A DNA stretch of 64,000 nucleotides from Vavraia culicis subsp. floridensis (Eukaryota > Microsporidia > Pleistophoridae). The notes under the pieces are model-generated. The model had not been told where the DNA came from, did not search any database, and saw only the letters and a list, made by a program, of their open reading frames with translations. The DNA lies in NCBI RefSeq assembly GCF_000192795.1, contig NW_007360605.1, forward strand, positions 72,485 through 136,484. Direction: 5' to 3'. Positions 1-10,484 of the stretch are shown piece after piece (position 1 is the first letter of the stretch; each line of letters opens with the position of its first letter). A program made the translations under genes and the position numbers.

Positions 1-555
1 GGCTGTCGGATGGTGTACACAGAGGATAATTCACTGTTTGTCGACAACATAATGATACGTAGGTTCAGACAGAGAATTTGCACCCTGAGAATGGTCAAGG
101 ACTACGTTCTGATAACCTCCACAAACATGTTCCATCTTTACAAATGGGATAAAGTCGTCGTGAAGTATAACAAAGGCACAATGTTCAGTGCTCTGGCATG
201 CAGAACGTATGAAAATGGCCTTTTGGCCGTGCTAAATGATATTAACGGTGACATATTTCTGTTATTGTACGTTGACAGGGAACTGACTGAAAAAAGGTTT
301 CATTGTGGCGATATTGTTGAATTTTTGGAGATGCACAACACCTTGAACTATTTCTGTGTCGGTCTTAAGGACGAGACCATCGTGTACAAATACGAAAATG
401 TGAGGAAAAGTGGTGCAATACAGCGCACTTCAAACGATATTAGGGTTAAGGTAGTAAAAAGGATCCCGGGTAGGTACAGAAAGGCATACTTTGATGATGA
501 ATTACCGTGGCTGTACCTTCTTAGCGATGACAACATTGTTTATCTCTATAATTGA
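1..555 (+). CDS. C-terminal part of an unidentified protein, possibly beta-propeller-like (partial)
   Basis: The frame is open from the first base of the window (the three codons before the ATG at 10 are sense), so the true start probably lies upstream; at least 184 residues are present. The protein alternates short hydrophobic strands with polar turns, for example YVLITSTNMFHLYKW and LPWLYLLSDDNIVYLYN at the very C-terminus. This spacing resembles the blades of WD40 or related beta-propellers, but no GH/WD signature is present. No family is recognised. The stop is followed 34 bases later by a strong hairpin (590-613). The structural class is inference only. Confidence 0.6.
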   Translation, partial: GCRMVYTEDNSLFVDNIMIRRFRQRICTLRMVKDYVLITSTNMFHLYKWDKVVVKYNKGTMFSALACRTYENGLLAVLNDINGDIFLLLYVDRELTEKRFHCGDIVEFLEMHNTLNYFCVGLKDETIVYKYENVRKSGAIQRTSNDIRVKVVKRIPGRYRKAYFDDELPWLYLLSDDNIVYLYN

Positions 556-589
556 ATGAAGTGAGCTGCACAGGAAGTTATGGTCGCAC

Positions 590-613
590 CTTTTCACCTA
601 CCAAGGTGAAAAG
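590..613. repeat. Perfect 10-bp inverted repeat (hairpin) after the first gene
   Basis: Arms CTTTTCACCT and AGGTGAAAAG flank a 4-base loop. Imperfect pairing continues outward (GGTC with GACC). It lies 35 bases past the stop of the upstream gene, so it could mark an mRNA end or be a remnant of a small mobile element. Its function is unknown. Confidence 0.6.
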
Positions 614-1607
614 TGACAGACCGTAGTTGTTCAGACCATATAAAGTGGTGACATGATTATGGAGTGATATTTAAACAGACTTTCAAGGGAAATAGATGAA
701 CTAACGTGTTTTAGGTTTGCTACATAGAACTGGTATATTTTGCTATCAGTTGCGGAGATAGATCTGAAACATTTTAGTTTTTTAGTAGCTTATTTTTTAC
801 TTTCTGATTTATCACTGAGATTGGATGAGCATCAAAAAAGCTTTATTATTAAAATATTTTAATATGAACGTTCCTTAGCCAGAACATCGGTAACAACAGA
901 TTATATAGACAGCAATAGCAAATTATCTGCTCAATTTTCTATAAAATTGATAGTCATTGGTATATATCCGGTTCTGACTAGAGTCTTCAATAAAAATAGG
1001 TGGTATAGTAAGTTTGCCGGTATATTTATGTCGGGTGAGCGAAAAATATCACTTTGTAGTATTTTTGCCCAAAATGTTATTATTTTAATTAATTTTAATT
1101 TAATAGGCTGGAAATACTCTGAAACGCATTTAAAAGCATAATATTGGCTATTTTTGTGCTAAAAACTTAATATTAGCTCCAATAGCACAAGTCAGGTACT
1201 TAAAATATTACTATGTGTCCAACTTCATTGATCATTAAAAAACTTAAATAGTAGCGTAACATTAGTACAACAACATATATAAGGGTGCGTGACAATATAA
1301 CAATGATTCACGGAATCGTATCGCAACAGAGGAAAAGTTTCGCCTTAGAATATTGTGTTTGGATGGCTACGGTCCTAAAATCATCGGAATACGACATAAG
1401 AACCGAAATTTACCGTGTAAAATTTTCTACATTCCTATACAAATAAATGGTTGGAATTATTGCAGGTATACACGATTAACTATCGCTATGCTTGATCATC
1501 AGCTTCGCTTTGTGATCCTCCGAAATAGCACGAAGTTAACATCGGACATGCTTTTTTCTTCTAATGGTGATATCTCATGATTAGACATATATGGCAGGAT
1601 TACGGAG

Positions 1608-1614
1608 TATAAAT
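1608..1614 (+). promoter_or_regulatory. TATA box of the secreted-protein gene at 1647
   Basis: TATAAAT lies 33 bases before the chosen ATG. Spacing and sequence match the TATA elements before the other predicted secreted proteins in the window. Confidence 0.5.
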
Positions 1615-1646
1615 TATCACAAAATGACTAATCCGTGTACAAAAAT

Positions 1647-2846
1647 ATGCTCATGCTTGGAAATATTTTCTCTATGGTGAATTTTCTGGTTGTTACGCTC
1701 TCGGCAAACTTGGCTAAAATACAAACAGATGACAAAACGCAGCAGCTCACAGCCAATAAAACAGGTAATTATAGTAGTGACGCTCCATTGATACAGAGTA
1801 TTAATATTTCAAGTGCACCTGTTACGCGAATGGCCAAGGATGAACCACAATCTGAAGAAAGTTCCAGTGAAAATGATTTAACGGCTAAAAAATCAACAAA
1901 CGAGAAAAAATTTGAAACGCGCTCTAATAAATTACACAAGAAATCGTCGTTCACGAGGATTAGAGCGACTTACGCTCGGCTTAAGCAGATATTCCAGCGT
2001 GATAATGTAACCGTTGGAAGACCAAGATCACCCAGCAAATTCACACAAGGCCAAGGAAATAAAACATGGGAAGCGCAAAGTTCTGGTTCTCGTTCAAAAG
2101 AAACGCTTTCTAGGAGCAGCACAAGCAATTACACCAGAAAATCAGAACGAGTCCGAAAACATGACATCACATCGCACAAAACACAGAATAGCGAAGATGA
2201 GAATCCGAGCAATGATGAAACCTCAATGTTCAGAAAGTTACACCGCCAAGCATCCTTGAAATCATCTAATCAAGATGAATCGGAATCTCACGATGCTAGT
2301 CAATCACGGACGAATCACCATAAGCACCTGCGCAGATCAAAATCAGATCCTTCTGCATCATCAAATCACCAAAAACGGGCGCACAGAAGAGAAGAACGAG
2401 AGGCCTACATAAAAAATAAGTACTTGGTCGCGCCACACCGTGATTACATCCATCCAAACGAACTTTTCCCTCACAAAAAATTTAGTGCGCTAAAGATTGG
2501 TGCCGCTAGATTGGATAGTATGCTAAATAGTAGGGCTAAGATGATGTTTAACGAACATTACAGGAGAAAATTAGACATATACCTCGAATTGATCCAGCGA
2601 TGCATCATTTTCATAGACAAATTATTTAGTAACGACAAATCGGCATACTTTGAATACGAAAAACTCATCCGTTCATACACTAACTTTCTCGATAATCTGC
2701 TAACCACTGTCAAATGCTATCATCAACACACAATCATGAAGAATCCCAATTCGATATCTTTTAATTACATATTCTATCACCATGACCATGATTACAACAA
2801 ATTGACTACTGATTTAGATTGTATTCAGAAAATACTCTCAGAATAA
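1647..2846 (+). CDS. Secreted Ser/Lys-rich protein with a helical C-terminal domain
   Basis: The first ATG gives a 399-residue protein beginning MLMLGNIFSMVNFLVVTLSA, a good signal peptide with likely cleavage after about residue 23. The upstream GTG-initiated extension would spoil this signal, and an ATG at 1624 is out of frame and stops quickly. Residues ~25-265 are low-complexity, rich in Ser, Lys, Arg, Glu and His, and probably disordered. The last ~115 residues are predicted helical, with aromatic/His-rich stretches (FNYIFYHHDHDYN). No known domain is recognised. The layout (signal peptide, Ser-rich disordered middle, helical C-terminus) matches the protein at 56556-58268 on the other strand. 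Most likely a lineage-specific secreted protein acting outside the parasite cell; the role is unknown. Confidence 0.8.
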   Translation: MLMLGNIFSMVNFLVVTLSANLAKIQTDDKTQQLTANKTGNYSSDAPLIQSINISSAPVTRMAKDEPQSEESSSENDLTAKKSTNEKKFETRSNKLHKKSSFTRIRATYARLKQIFQRDNVTVGRPRSPSKFTQGQGNKTWEAQSSGSRSKETLSRSSTSNYTRKSERVRKHDITSHKTQNSEDENPSNDETSMFRKLHRQASLKSSNQDESESHDASQSRTNHHKHLRRSKSDPSASSNHQKRAHRREEREAYIKNKYLVAPHRDYIHPNELFPHKKFSALKIGAARLDSMLNSRAKMMFNEHYRRKLDIYLELIQRCIIFIDKLFSNDKSAYFEYEKLIRSYTNFLDNLLTTVKCYHQHTIMKNPNSISFNYIFYHHDHDYNKLTTDLDCIQKILSE

Positions 2847-3586
2847 CGTAATTAAAAGCTTAATGGTGTGGTAACAGGCTATTTAATATATATTTATCAA
2901 TTTTTGTACATTCATCATCCAATAAAACGAGCCAGGATTCGATACTGGTCTGTCATTTTGTTGGATATAAAACCTGCAAAAGTAGATTTGATGAAGAGCG
3001 AAAAATTCGTTTGAGTGGATAACTCCCGTAGTTTAGTGATGTATGGAGTGATAAAAGATGCACTTTGGTAAAAAAACAAATATTCTCGTTGCAACGCTCT
3101 TTATGTTTGTCAGTTTAGCGCTGGAAGGTAGTAATCACAACATTTTGAAGGAAATATAGATGTGCTCGTTGTTGATGCTAAACTCCACTATAAAATGATC
3201 TTCTGAACGAATATGATAACAAGCTGCAAAGGTTTTTAACCTCCCATGGCGACCAGAAATAGTTCTGATATGCACTCAATAAACTGTGGGATCGCATGAG
3301 AGACATAACCAAAACAGTATATTTGTCGAAAATTATGGTATTTTAGTTGAAATTTTTATCTTTGAGTACCAACATCAAATAACGTATTTTGCTTAAACAA
3401 AGTTCTATGGCTAAAAAATGAAAATTTAAATGAAAATTGAAATCCATAGCGCCTGTATTCAATGCTGATCAGCAGCCGATTGTTTTTGGCAGGTCTATCG
3501 ACTGCGCATAGCACGGATTGTTTGCACTATAATAAAGCTGCCTGAATTTTTGTACCAGCGTTCTCGGTTACCCTGCTCGGATATGT
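2847..3586. other. Intergenic
   Basis: AT-rich spacer between convergently oriented genes. No ORF, RNA or repeat that I can support. Confidence 0.6.
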
Positions 3587-4810
3587 TCATTCGAGTCTGA
3601 AGTACTTCCTTATGAGCATACACTCTCCTTTCCACTCCTTCTCCATTTTCTCTAACAATCGGAAATACCATTCTCTATCGCTCATCACTAGCGGATAAGC
3701 CCTAAGCAGCAACTTTTCCATTTTTTTATTGCTTCTCCATTCGTCCATAACCCCACATTTCTTGTACATTCTCATGCATTCCAGGTAAAATGCACAATTG
3801 GTGAACTGTGCTTCATTCGCTACCCGTATGCATAAGCCTACAAATATTTTATAGTTCATGATGTTTAATTGGATAAAGAAGTCTTTCAGGTATTCAGTGA
3901 AAGGCATTTCAATGATATAAAACACATCTTCTTCACACAACAAATTCATATTGCTGTAAATTAGGCTTTCTATAGTGGCGTTATCGTAAGTCTTCACGGA
4001 CCAATCCCTTACTTTCAGTAACTCAAGTAGTATCTCCTTGGTTATTTTGGATTGCAAAGGAATTCGTGTAAGGAATTTCAAAGGGTTTAGGTGAAACAAA
4101 TTTTGCGTTCGCTCCTGGTCCTCATCAGACAGTTGCCTGTAGCACAATGCTTCCAAGGCTAGAAGGCAGATATTATCCAAGTTACCTCGTGAGTAAAGCA
4201 CTCTGAGCACTTTTCTATTAATTTTTAACCAAAATTTCCTATTAAAATCGTTTTTTCGGTGCTTCACACGTACTGCTAACATGCTCAGCGCCTTTTCCTG
4301 CACTTTTTCGTCATCACTGCAGATAAAGTCCACAATAAATTCAACATCTCGCACCAACCTGTCCATAACGCACAGATAGTCCAGCTCAGCCCATTTTATG
4401 GAGCGTAAAAATTCTACCTCAGCCACATCCTCAACACTAGATAGAATGTCAATCTTGTGCTGAGCCAAGTTCTCATAAAAGTACTTTTTGTCGCGTACGT
4501 TCTTTGAAATTGCTTTCAGAATGAAAAACACCTTCTTCTCATTTATAAAACGTAGCATTTCTGATTTAACATCATCAAGATTCGTTTTGCACGTCTCAAA
4601 TGTTCTTAACAGTGCCGTATTTCGGTGCTCATCGTATTTCTTCGCACCAAGAAAGAAAAACATCTGTTTAAGAAGAGTTATATAGCATGATGGATCTTCA
4701 AAGCGTATGATATCACAAGTTTTATCGTTTTTAATAGCATTTATCAATCTGCTGATGCTTTTCAAATCTTCTATTCCGATGTTCCTTGCGAGTACAATTT
4801 TTTTTGGCAT
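3587..4810 (-). CDS. Unidentified all-helical protein, HEAT/ARM-like
   Basis: Starts at ATG 4810 (MPKKIVLARNIG); the longer frame opens with TTG and its 17 extra residues are dropped. The 407-residue product is a continuous run of amphipathic helices with Leu/Phe/Ile periodicity and basic or acidic turns, suggesting an alpha-solenoid (HEAT/ARM or TPR-like) scaffold. There are no membrane segments, signal peptide or enzyme motifs. The N-terminal ~180 residues and the rest may be separate solenoid blocks. It is probably an intracellular scaffold of a larger complex, but the family cannot be named from sequence alone. Confidence 0.75.
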   Translation of the reverse strand: MPKKIVLARNIGIEDLKSISRLINAIKNDKTCDIIRFEDPSCYITLLKQMFFFLGAKKYDEHRNTALLRTFETCKTNLDDVKSEMLRFINEKKVFFILKAISKNVRDKKYFYENLAQHKIDILSSVEDVAEVEFLRSIKWAELDYLCVMDRLVRDVEFIVDFICSDDEKVQEKALSMLAVRVKHRKNDFNRKFWLKINRKVLRVLYSRGNLDNICLLALEALCYRQLSDEDQERTQNLFHLNPLKFLTRIPLQSKITKEILLELLKVRDWSVKTYDNATIESLIYSNMNLLCEEDVFYIIEMPFTEYLKDFFIQLNIMNYKIFVGLCIRVANEAQFTNCAFYLECMRMYKKCGVMDEWRSNKKMEKLLLRAYPLVMSDREWYFRLLEKMEKEWKGECMLIRKYFRLE

Positions 4811-6267
4811 CGTGGGGCTGTCGAATACAAAGTGAAATGACGGCTTGAAGAACACTCTCAAACATTTAACTCATTTTGGCTGATTTGCAACCGGATGCAT
4901 TATCACGATGGACTTCTGGCACAAAGTAGTGGTTCATGCAGTGTTGTTGCGTTTGAAGCAGTCTCTTGCGGGCCTCGTGACAACGAAATAATTCTCAGGG
5001 GGATGGGAGGAATATCTAATGAACTAAACAGCTAAAATAGAGATATTTACGAATAAGCACAGCCAAATATAGAAGTAAACCCGTATATATACGCGTTTGC
5101 ACATATACAAGAACTATTACCAAGGTTCAAAGAATAATACAAGTGTAGAAACACATGTTAATCTGTGGTAGCATCGTATGACATGCGGTATGATTTGTTA
5201 TCAGCATTTTTGAGAAGACACATCGTACCTCATATTATTTTTTTGCACATATTCTGTGTGAACAGCAAATGATCCAAGCTTCCATAATTACAACCGTATT
5301 TGGTGAGTGTTGAGAAGCATTTGATTGCTAAATACGTGAGGCAAGGGTTTTGGTGCTTTAGTAACAAAAAATTGAACTTTTTGAACATTAAAAGAGGCGA
5401 AGATTTAAGTCCAAAGTATTCCTAGATACGGTTACCGGCGGGATATGCATCACACATAGCGTTATATCGTGAATTTAGAGGTGTTTTTTCAATACAATGT
5501 GGTTCATCAGCATTTTCATCCGTTGATAGAAGTGCAACACAAACCATTCGTACCGTAATTTAAAATTTTTAGGTGCAAGGAATAACCCGGATAAACAAAT
5601 GTATTGTATACAGTTTGTGCACGGTATTTCGCCATAAGCCTAGTTTTATACACCAGAAAATTGGAGGTACGATAGTAACATGTATAACCTCACTATTCGC
5701 CTTAGAATTCCGATTCTCTTATACTCTGCGTTGATTCCATTGTTCTCTTGCGCATGGAAAAGTATATTTATAAATCATGACTCTTTCATGTCAACATTAA
5801 ATAAAATGTTTGCTCACAATCGCAATTTTAAACGCTTTTTATGAGAAATTCAACTAAATTATTTATATTAATCAGCTATTTGCACAAATCCTGCATATTT
5901 GTTGCGATCAAAGCATTTTTGAGGTCTGCATTTCATACTTACATTGCAATATATGCTTTGTTACAACATTTGGAACGCCAGATAAAATTAAAGGATAGAA
6001 GTGTGGTTTTAATGGATACAAAGACAAGCTCCTCAACAATCTTAACTAATTAGATTTATTTATCGATGTTGCCTTTATGATGTATGCGCACATATCATCA
6101 AGCTTAATTTATCATCTCTAGAATCAGACAAAATAGAGAGATATCACAATTATGTGTGAATAATGGATTATGTGCCAGATTTTTGGCAGTTCTCTTGGTA
6201 CCTGGGTTGGAAGGCAAAAATTTCTCAATTACGGATAAAAAGCAGGCCCCCTGTGTTTTAACATAAA
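4811..6267. other. Intergenic, AT-rich
   Basis: About 1.45 kb without a supported gene. An ATG frame at 5841-6053 (70 codons) has no convincing protein features. A 22-base stretch at 5788-5809 recurs with two mismatches at 13697-13718. Confidence 0.5.
6247..6251 (+). promoter_or_regulatory. C-rich (CCCCC) motif before the start codon
   Basis: Five C residues sit 17 bases before the ATG at 6268 in an otherwise AT-rich leader. A CCC motif close to the ATG is a known feature of microsporidian genes; its use here is inferred. Confidence 0.45.
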
Positions 6268-8775
6268 ATGGACGCTGAAAAGGACGTGAACAACAAAATC
6301 AAAGAATTACTCGATTATACCAAAGAATACAAGCAGCATGATGAAGATCCACAGGTGAAAAAGAGTGGTGATACTCTTGGAGAGTGCGTGCATGGAAAAA
6401 CTGGTGAGGATTACCAGGAGGCTGGTAATGTGCAGAAACTGATCGAAGTTTTGGAACGTAACGAAAAGCTTTACTCCAAAATACACATGTATCTCAGTTC
6501 GTCAGAACACGACAAGCTGCAGAACGAGCTACTCAGGGAGAATATCAACAGTTCATTGGTGTGCGAAAGTATGATGAAGGTGCTCAGGGAGATAAGTGCA
6601 GAAAGAAACGATAGCGTGCAAAACGAGAAAAATGCGAGGACAAGGATGAACGAGCTGCTAAAGGAACAATTTGATCAGAAGAGAAAGATTATGAAGCTCA
6701 TGGATGACCTGAAGTACTGCTCAAGCGCGAACAACGAGTTGTTGCGGCTGGTTCAAGATCAAAAGGGCCGGATAAGTGCGTACAAAGAAAAGTACGAGCT
6801 TGAGAGGAAGAATGTACAAAATATGAAGGTTATCAATGAAGAGTTAGATAGTCTGCGTAGGAAGGCGTTGGCTAAAATAGAAGTACTGACCAAGGAAACA
6901 AGTGTGTTATCAGATCGTATCAAAGAATGCAATTCTCATATCGCAGCGCTCAAGCAGTATGAACAACATAAAGAAGAAACTGAGAAATCATTTGAATCAC
7001 AAGTGCTTGAAATGGAAAGATCACTGAATGAGCATAAAAAGATTCTTGAAGAAAAGGGAAAAGCACTTGAGATGTGTAACTCAGAGCTTGCCAAGCTGCT
7101 GGCCATGGAAAAAAGAATGAAAGAGGAAATAAAGAACCTTAATGAGAAAAGCAGCTATTATGAAAGGTTATATAAATCAATAAATGAGCAGAATGAGTAT
7201 CTGAACGCGCAACTCACGAAGTTCATCAATAACAGTGAGATTGTGGATCTTGAGAGGAGCGACGAATCATTTCATAGTTTTGGCACTGGCGAGAAGGAAA
7301 AGATGACAGAAGTGCAAAAAGATAGAAAGGGACATGACGAAACAGTTGCAAAGAAGCAGTTACATGACAGAATGCACAAATATAGAAAACGGTTGAAAAA
7401 ATATAAAAGGCTTTTTAACACGCAAAATGATCAAATAGCAGCATTGAAGGGCAACCTCAGCAATGCTGATGAGCAGTTTCACAAGCTTCAGAGCGAATTT
7501 CTTGATCTCAGGCGATTCAATGACGGTACTATTTCTAAGAGAAAGAACGTAGCCGAAGAGTTGTTGGGCAAAATGAAGGAGCTAATGGACAGGAACTTGG
7601 AGTATCAGAGCAAGATAATACAGTTGGAGAGTAAGAAAATGAAAAAGAAGACAGAGGATAAGTGGTCAGGGATGGGTAAAAGGTATGAAGATCCTGTTAA
7701 CCGTGGGAGTGTCAACAATAAGAGTGATCGCGACTTAAATGAGGATTGGATTGTTAATAATGAACCAAAAACACGAGACAATCACAAATTTGAAAATACT
7801 GTTGAAGATGAGTTCAAAGACTTCACGGAGAGTACTCAGCAAACTGCCAAGCATGTGATGAGAGAACCGTTTAAAAATGTTGTGGAGGACACCCAGCATA
7901 CAGTCAAACCTGTGATGAGGGAATCGTTTAAGGATGAATGGACGAGATTTTTTGAAGAGGCTGAGAGGCAGAAAAACATGAGGATAGAGGAAGATGCACA
8001 CAAAAAATCACAAAAAACGGTGTTTTACGATGCTAAGGACGAGGTGGACAGATCAACGATCTACGCCAAAAATAAAAATGCAGTTGAAAGTATATGGGAC
8101 AAGATCACCACTACGTTTAAGCCAAGTACTAGGACAAATGCAGTGGCATTGGCGGATAAAATGGACAAACTGGGCATTAGTACCGAGGAAAAGCACCAGG
8201 ATGAGTTTTTTGATGTGCCTAGCCAGAATGAAGCAGTGAATAATCAAGATAACGCAATTGGCGAGTCAAAAAATGGAAAGTTAAATGATGTAGGTGAAAA
8301 TGGGCACAACAGCGAAGAAAGGTATAACTTGATGGATGCAATGACTAATGCAAAAAATGTAAGGCATCAAATGTATGGTGATCGAAAGACTTTGGTACCA
8401 CCGGTATTAGAGAATGAAAAAAGGATTGCTTCTCAAATTGAGAAAACTAATAATGTAATTGATACCAGAAAAGGTAATACGAATAAAACAAGTAAGAATG
8501 ATCCGGCCTATAAAACGGGCTTAGATATCGGCCTGTCGACAAATAAAAACAAAGATATGTCAACCGATTCAGACTCAACAACCGACACGTTCAGAAGGAT
8601 GCGAGAAAAGACACAAAAGTTGCAGCAGAAATTTTCCGAGTTGGAACAAAAGCTGAGCAAAATAAAAGGTAATAATGATCCGTCATCTAAGAAACTGCAC
8701 GATCAGATAGAAGCGTATACGAATTATTATTATACAGACTTTGTAGATATCTCTAATGATTCCGATTTTATATGA
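6268..8775 (+). CDS. Long coiled-coil protein
   Basis: 835 residues from an ATG in AAAATGG context. Residues ~50-480 are almost entirely heptad-patterned and rich in Glu, Lys, Leu and Asn, as in myosin-tail, Mlp/Tpr or spindle-pole coiled coils. Residues ~510-560 carry two imperfect repeats (T..AKHVMREPFKNVVEDTQ and HTVKPVMRESFKDEW). The stretch ~560-790 is polar and probably disordered, and a short final coiled coil (~785-810) precedes a Tyr-rich tail. There is no signal peptide or membrane segment. A structural role at the nuclear pore, spindle plaque or vesicle tethers is plausible, but heptads alone cannot assign one. A second coiled-coil protein lies at 60405-61937. Confidence 0.8.
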   Translation: MDAEKDVNNKIKELLDYTKEYKQHDEDPQVKKSGDTLGECVHGKTGEDYQEAGNVQKLIEVLERNEKLYSKIHMYLSSSEHDKLQNELLRENINSSLVCESMMKVLREISAERNDSVQNEKNARTRMNELLKEQFDQKRKIMKLMDDLKYCSSANNELLRLVQDQKGRISAYKEKYELERKNVQNMKVINEELDSLRRKALAKIEVLTKETSVLSDRIKECNSHIAALKQYEQHKEETEKSFESQVLEMERSLNEHKKILEEKGKALEMCNSELAKLLAMEKRMKEEIKNLNEKSSYYERLYKSINEQNEYLNAQLTKFINNSEIVDLERSDESFHSFGTGEKEKMTEVQKDRKGHDETVAKKQLHDRMHKYRKRLKKYKRLFNTQNDQIAALKGNLSNADEQFHKLQSEFLDLRRFNDGTISKRKNVAEELLGKMKELMDRNLEYQSKIIQLESKKMKKKTEDKWSGMGKRYEDPVNRGSVNNKSDRDLNEDWIVNNEPKTRDNHKFENTVEDEFKDFTESTQQTAKHVMREPFKNVVEDTQHTVKPVMRESFKDEWTRFFEEAERQKNMRIEEDAHKKSQKTVFYDAKDEVDRSTIYAKNKNAVESIWDKITTTFKPSTRTNAVALADKMDKLGISTEEKHQDEFFDVPSQNEAVNNQDNAIGESKNGKLNDVGENGHNSEERYNLMDAMTNAKNVRHQMYGDRKTLVPPVLENEKRIASQIEKTNNVIDTRKGNTNKTSKNDPAYKTGLDIGLSTNKNKDMSTDSDSTTDTFRRMREKTQKLQQKFSELEQKLSKIKGNNDPSSKKLHDQIEAYTNYYYTDFVDISNDSDFI

Positions 8776-9480
8776 TAGTTGTGGTTTCGGTTTATTAAAA
8801 TTGTTTGTGTGTAGTACACAGCTTATCCGGAAAAAGCATCTTTCACAAGCGAATATTTATTTATTACTAAGACAGGAATGTGAGTATTTGTTGTATTTAC
8901 GTAGTTCATATACGTTTCAGAGAGTGTGCTTGCTCATCATTCATCTAAATAAAAAGACAACTTGGAAGTTGAAAAGTCAGTTCTGAGAAATAAATTATTT
9001 GACCCTTTGAGAAAAATTAAAAATCTTTGTTTCATGTATTCACATTGGATGAAGAGTTTAAAGTTGTTGTACAACTCATTCTTTCTGAGATGCACTTAGT
9101 CATCACTTACAAACAATATTTTCATCCTATTTTTATTTATTCAACCCCTACTATTATTTGGTTGGCTGTTTTTATGAACTCCACCACGTCTAATCAAAAT
9201 GCATGAAATAAATAACATATCTGCACTTTTAACTTTTGTTTGATGTCCTCAACATTGTTGCAAATTATGATAGCATTCACAGTATATTTTGATGATTTAC
9301 CAGAAAAAGAATTAAATATAAAGAAATGGATGTAAAAGTGAGTTTTTGGTCAATGTAACAGAACATAATATCACAATCAAACAGATGTTTTGGTGAACAG
9401 TTTGTATGTTCTCATCATTGACTAACATTCATTTTTCTGGAAGAAATAAAACTATAAATAAGTTAAGAAGTCGATGCATC
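8776..9480. other. Intergenic, AT-rich
   Basis: Only short frames with non-ATG starts (such as 8756-8986) are present. No RNA gene or repeat is supported. Confidence 0.5.
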
Positions 9481-9821
9481 ATGTATCCAGATTCTGACAA
9501 TACACCGACTGAAAAGTTTTTGGTGCAAAAAACACAATTGTTAAATCCTGGTGGTTTTGTCTGTGTTGTAGATGATCAGCTGATTGTATACCGCGGCAAA
9601 GCCTTATTTATTGATCGGACCTACGAGAGTCTGCAAAATGTTCCTGGCTCCGTGTACAGTTCTTAAAAAAGCACTTCGGTATTGTGCATGTTCTAAAAAA
9701 AGTAAAAACAGAAAAAATAGTGCAAACTGTCGTAAAAAATAATCAGACAATATCTCTACACCGACATTCTATATCACTATATGTACCGGAACAGCCGATG
9801 GGTATTGCGACAGCGGGGCGA
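9481..9821 (+). pseudogene. Broken ORF of unknown family, interrupted by frameshift and N gap
   Basis: An ORF with an ATG at 9481 (an earlier in-frame ATG lies at 9406) reads MYPDSDNTPTEKF... to ...NVPGSVYSS and stops at 9666. A second frame, open across the stop from about 9660, continues FLKKHFGIVHVLKKVKTEK... without interruption to the N gap at 9822. The composition of both halves looks like one globular protein split by a single-base frameshift at the TTCTTAAAAAAG run. Either the gene is decayed or the assembly has a homopolymer error. I do not recognise the family. It does not resemble Helitron protein, although Helitron sequence lies immediately beyond the gap. Confidence 0.4.
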
Positions 9822-10484
9822 NNNNNNNNNNNNNNNNNNNNNNNNNNNNNNNNNNNNNNNNNNNNNNNNNNNNNNNNNNNNNNNNNNNNNNNNNNNNNNN
9901 NNNNNNNNNNNNNNNNNNNNNNNNNNNNNNNNNNNNNNNNNNNNNNNNNNNNNNNNNNNNNNNNNNNNNNNNNNNNNNNNNNNNNNNNNNNNNNNNNNNN
10001 NNNNNNNNNNNNNNNNNNNNNNNNNNNNNNNNNNNNNNNNNNNNNNNNNNNNNNNNNNNNNNNNNNNNNNNNNNNNNNNNNNNNNNNNNNNNNNNNNNNN
10101 NNNNNNNNNNNNNNNNNNNNNNNNNNNNNNNNNNNNNNNNNNNNNNNNNNNNNNNNNNNNNNNNNNNNNNNNNNNNNNNNNNNNNNNNNNNNNNNNNNNN
10201 NNNNNNNNNNNNNNNNNNNNNNNNNNNNNNNNNNNNNNNNNNNNNNNNNNNNNNNNNNNNNNNNNNNNNNNNNNNNNNNNNNNNNNNNNNNNNNNNNNNN
10301 NNNNNNNNNNNNNNNNNNNNNNNNNNNNNNNNNNNNNNNNNNNNNNNNNNNNNNNNNNNNNNNNNNNNNNNNNNNNNNNNNNNNNNNNNNNNNNNNNNNN
10401 NNNNNNNNNNNNNNNNNNNNNNNNNNNNNNNNNNNNNNNNNNNNNNNNNNNNNNNNNNNNNNNNNNNNNNNNNNNNNNNNNNNN
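9822..10484. other. Assembly gap (663 N)
   Basis: Run of N. The reading frames drawn through it are meaningless. The gap sits between a broken ORF and Helitron 3' sequence, consistent with a repeat that could not be assembled. Confidence 1.

Larger units (their letters stand above)
556..1646. other. Intergenic, AT-rich
   Basis: Apart from the hairpin at 590-613 and the TATA box at 1608-1614, nothing convincing is present. Open frames at 947-1141 and 1353-1580 start at non-ATG codons and show no protein-like composition. Confidence 0.6.

Noticed and set aside
1635..1646. GTG-initiated extension of the secreted protein
   Set aside because: Eukaryotic genes start with ATG, and the first ATG gives a better signal peptide. 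The same logic was used for the other TTG/GTG starts.
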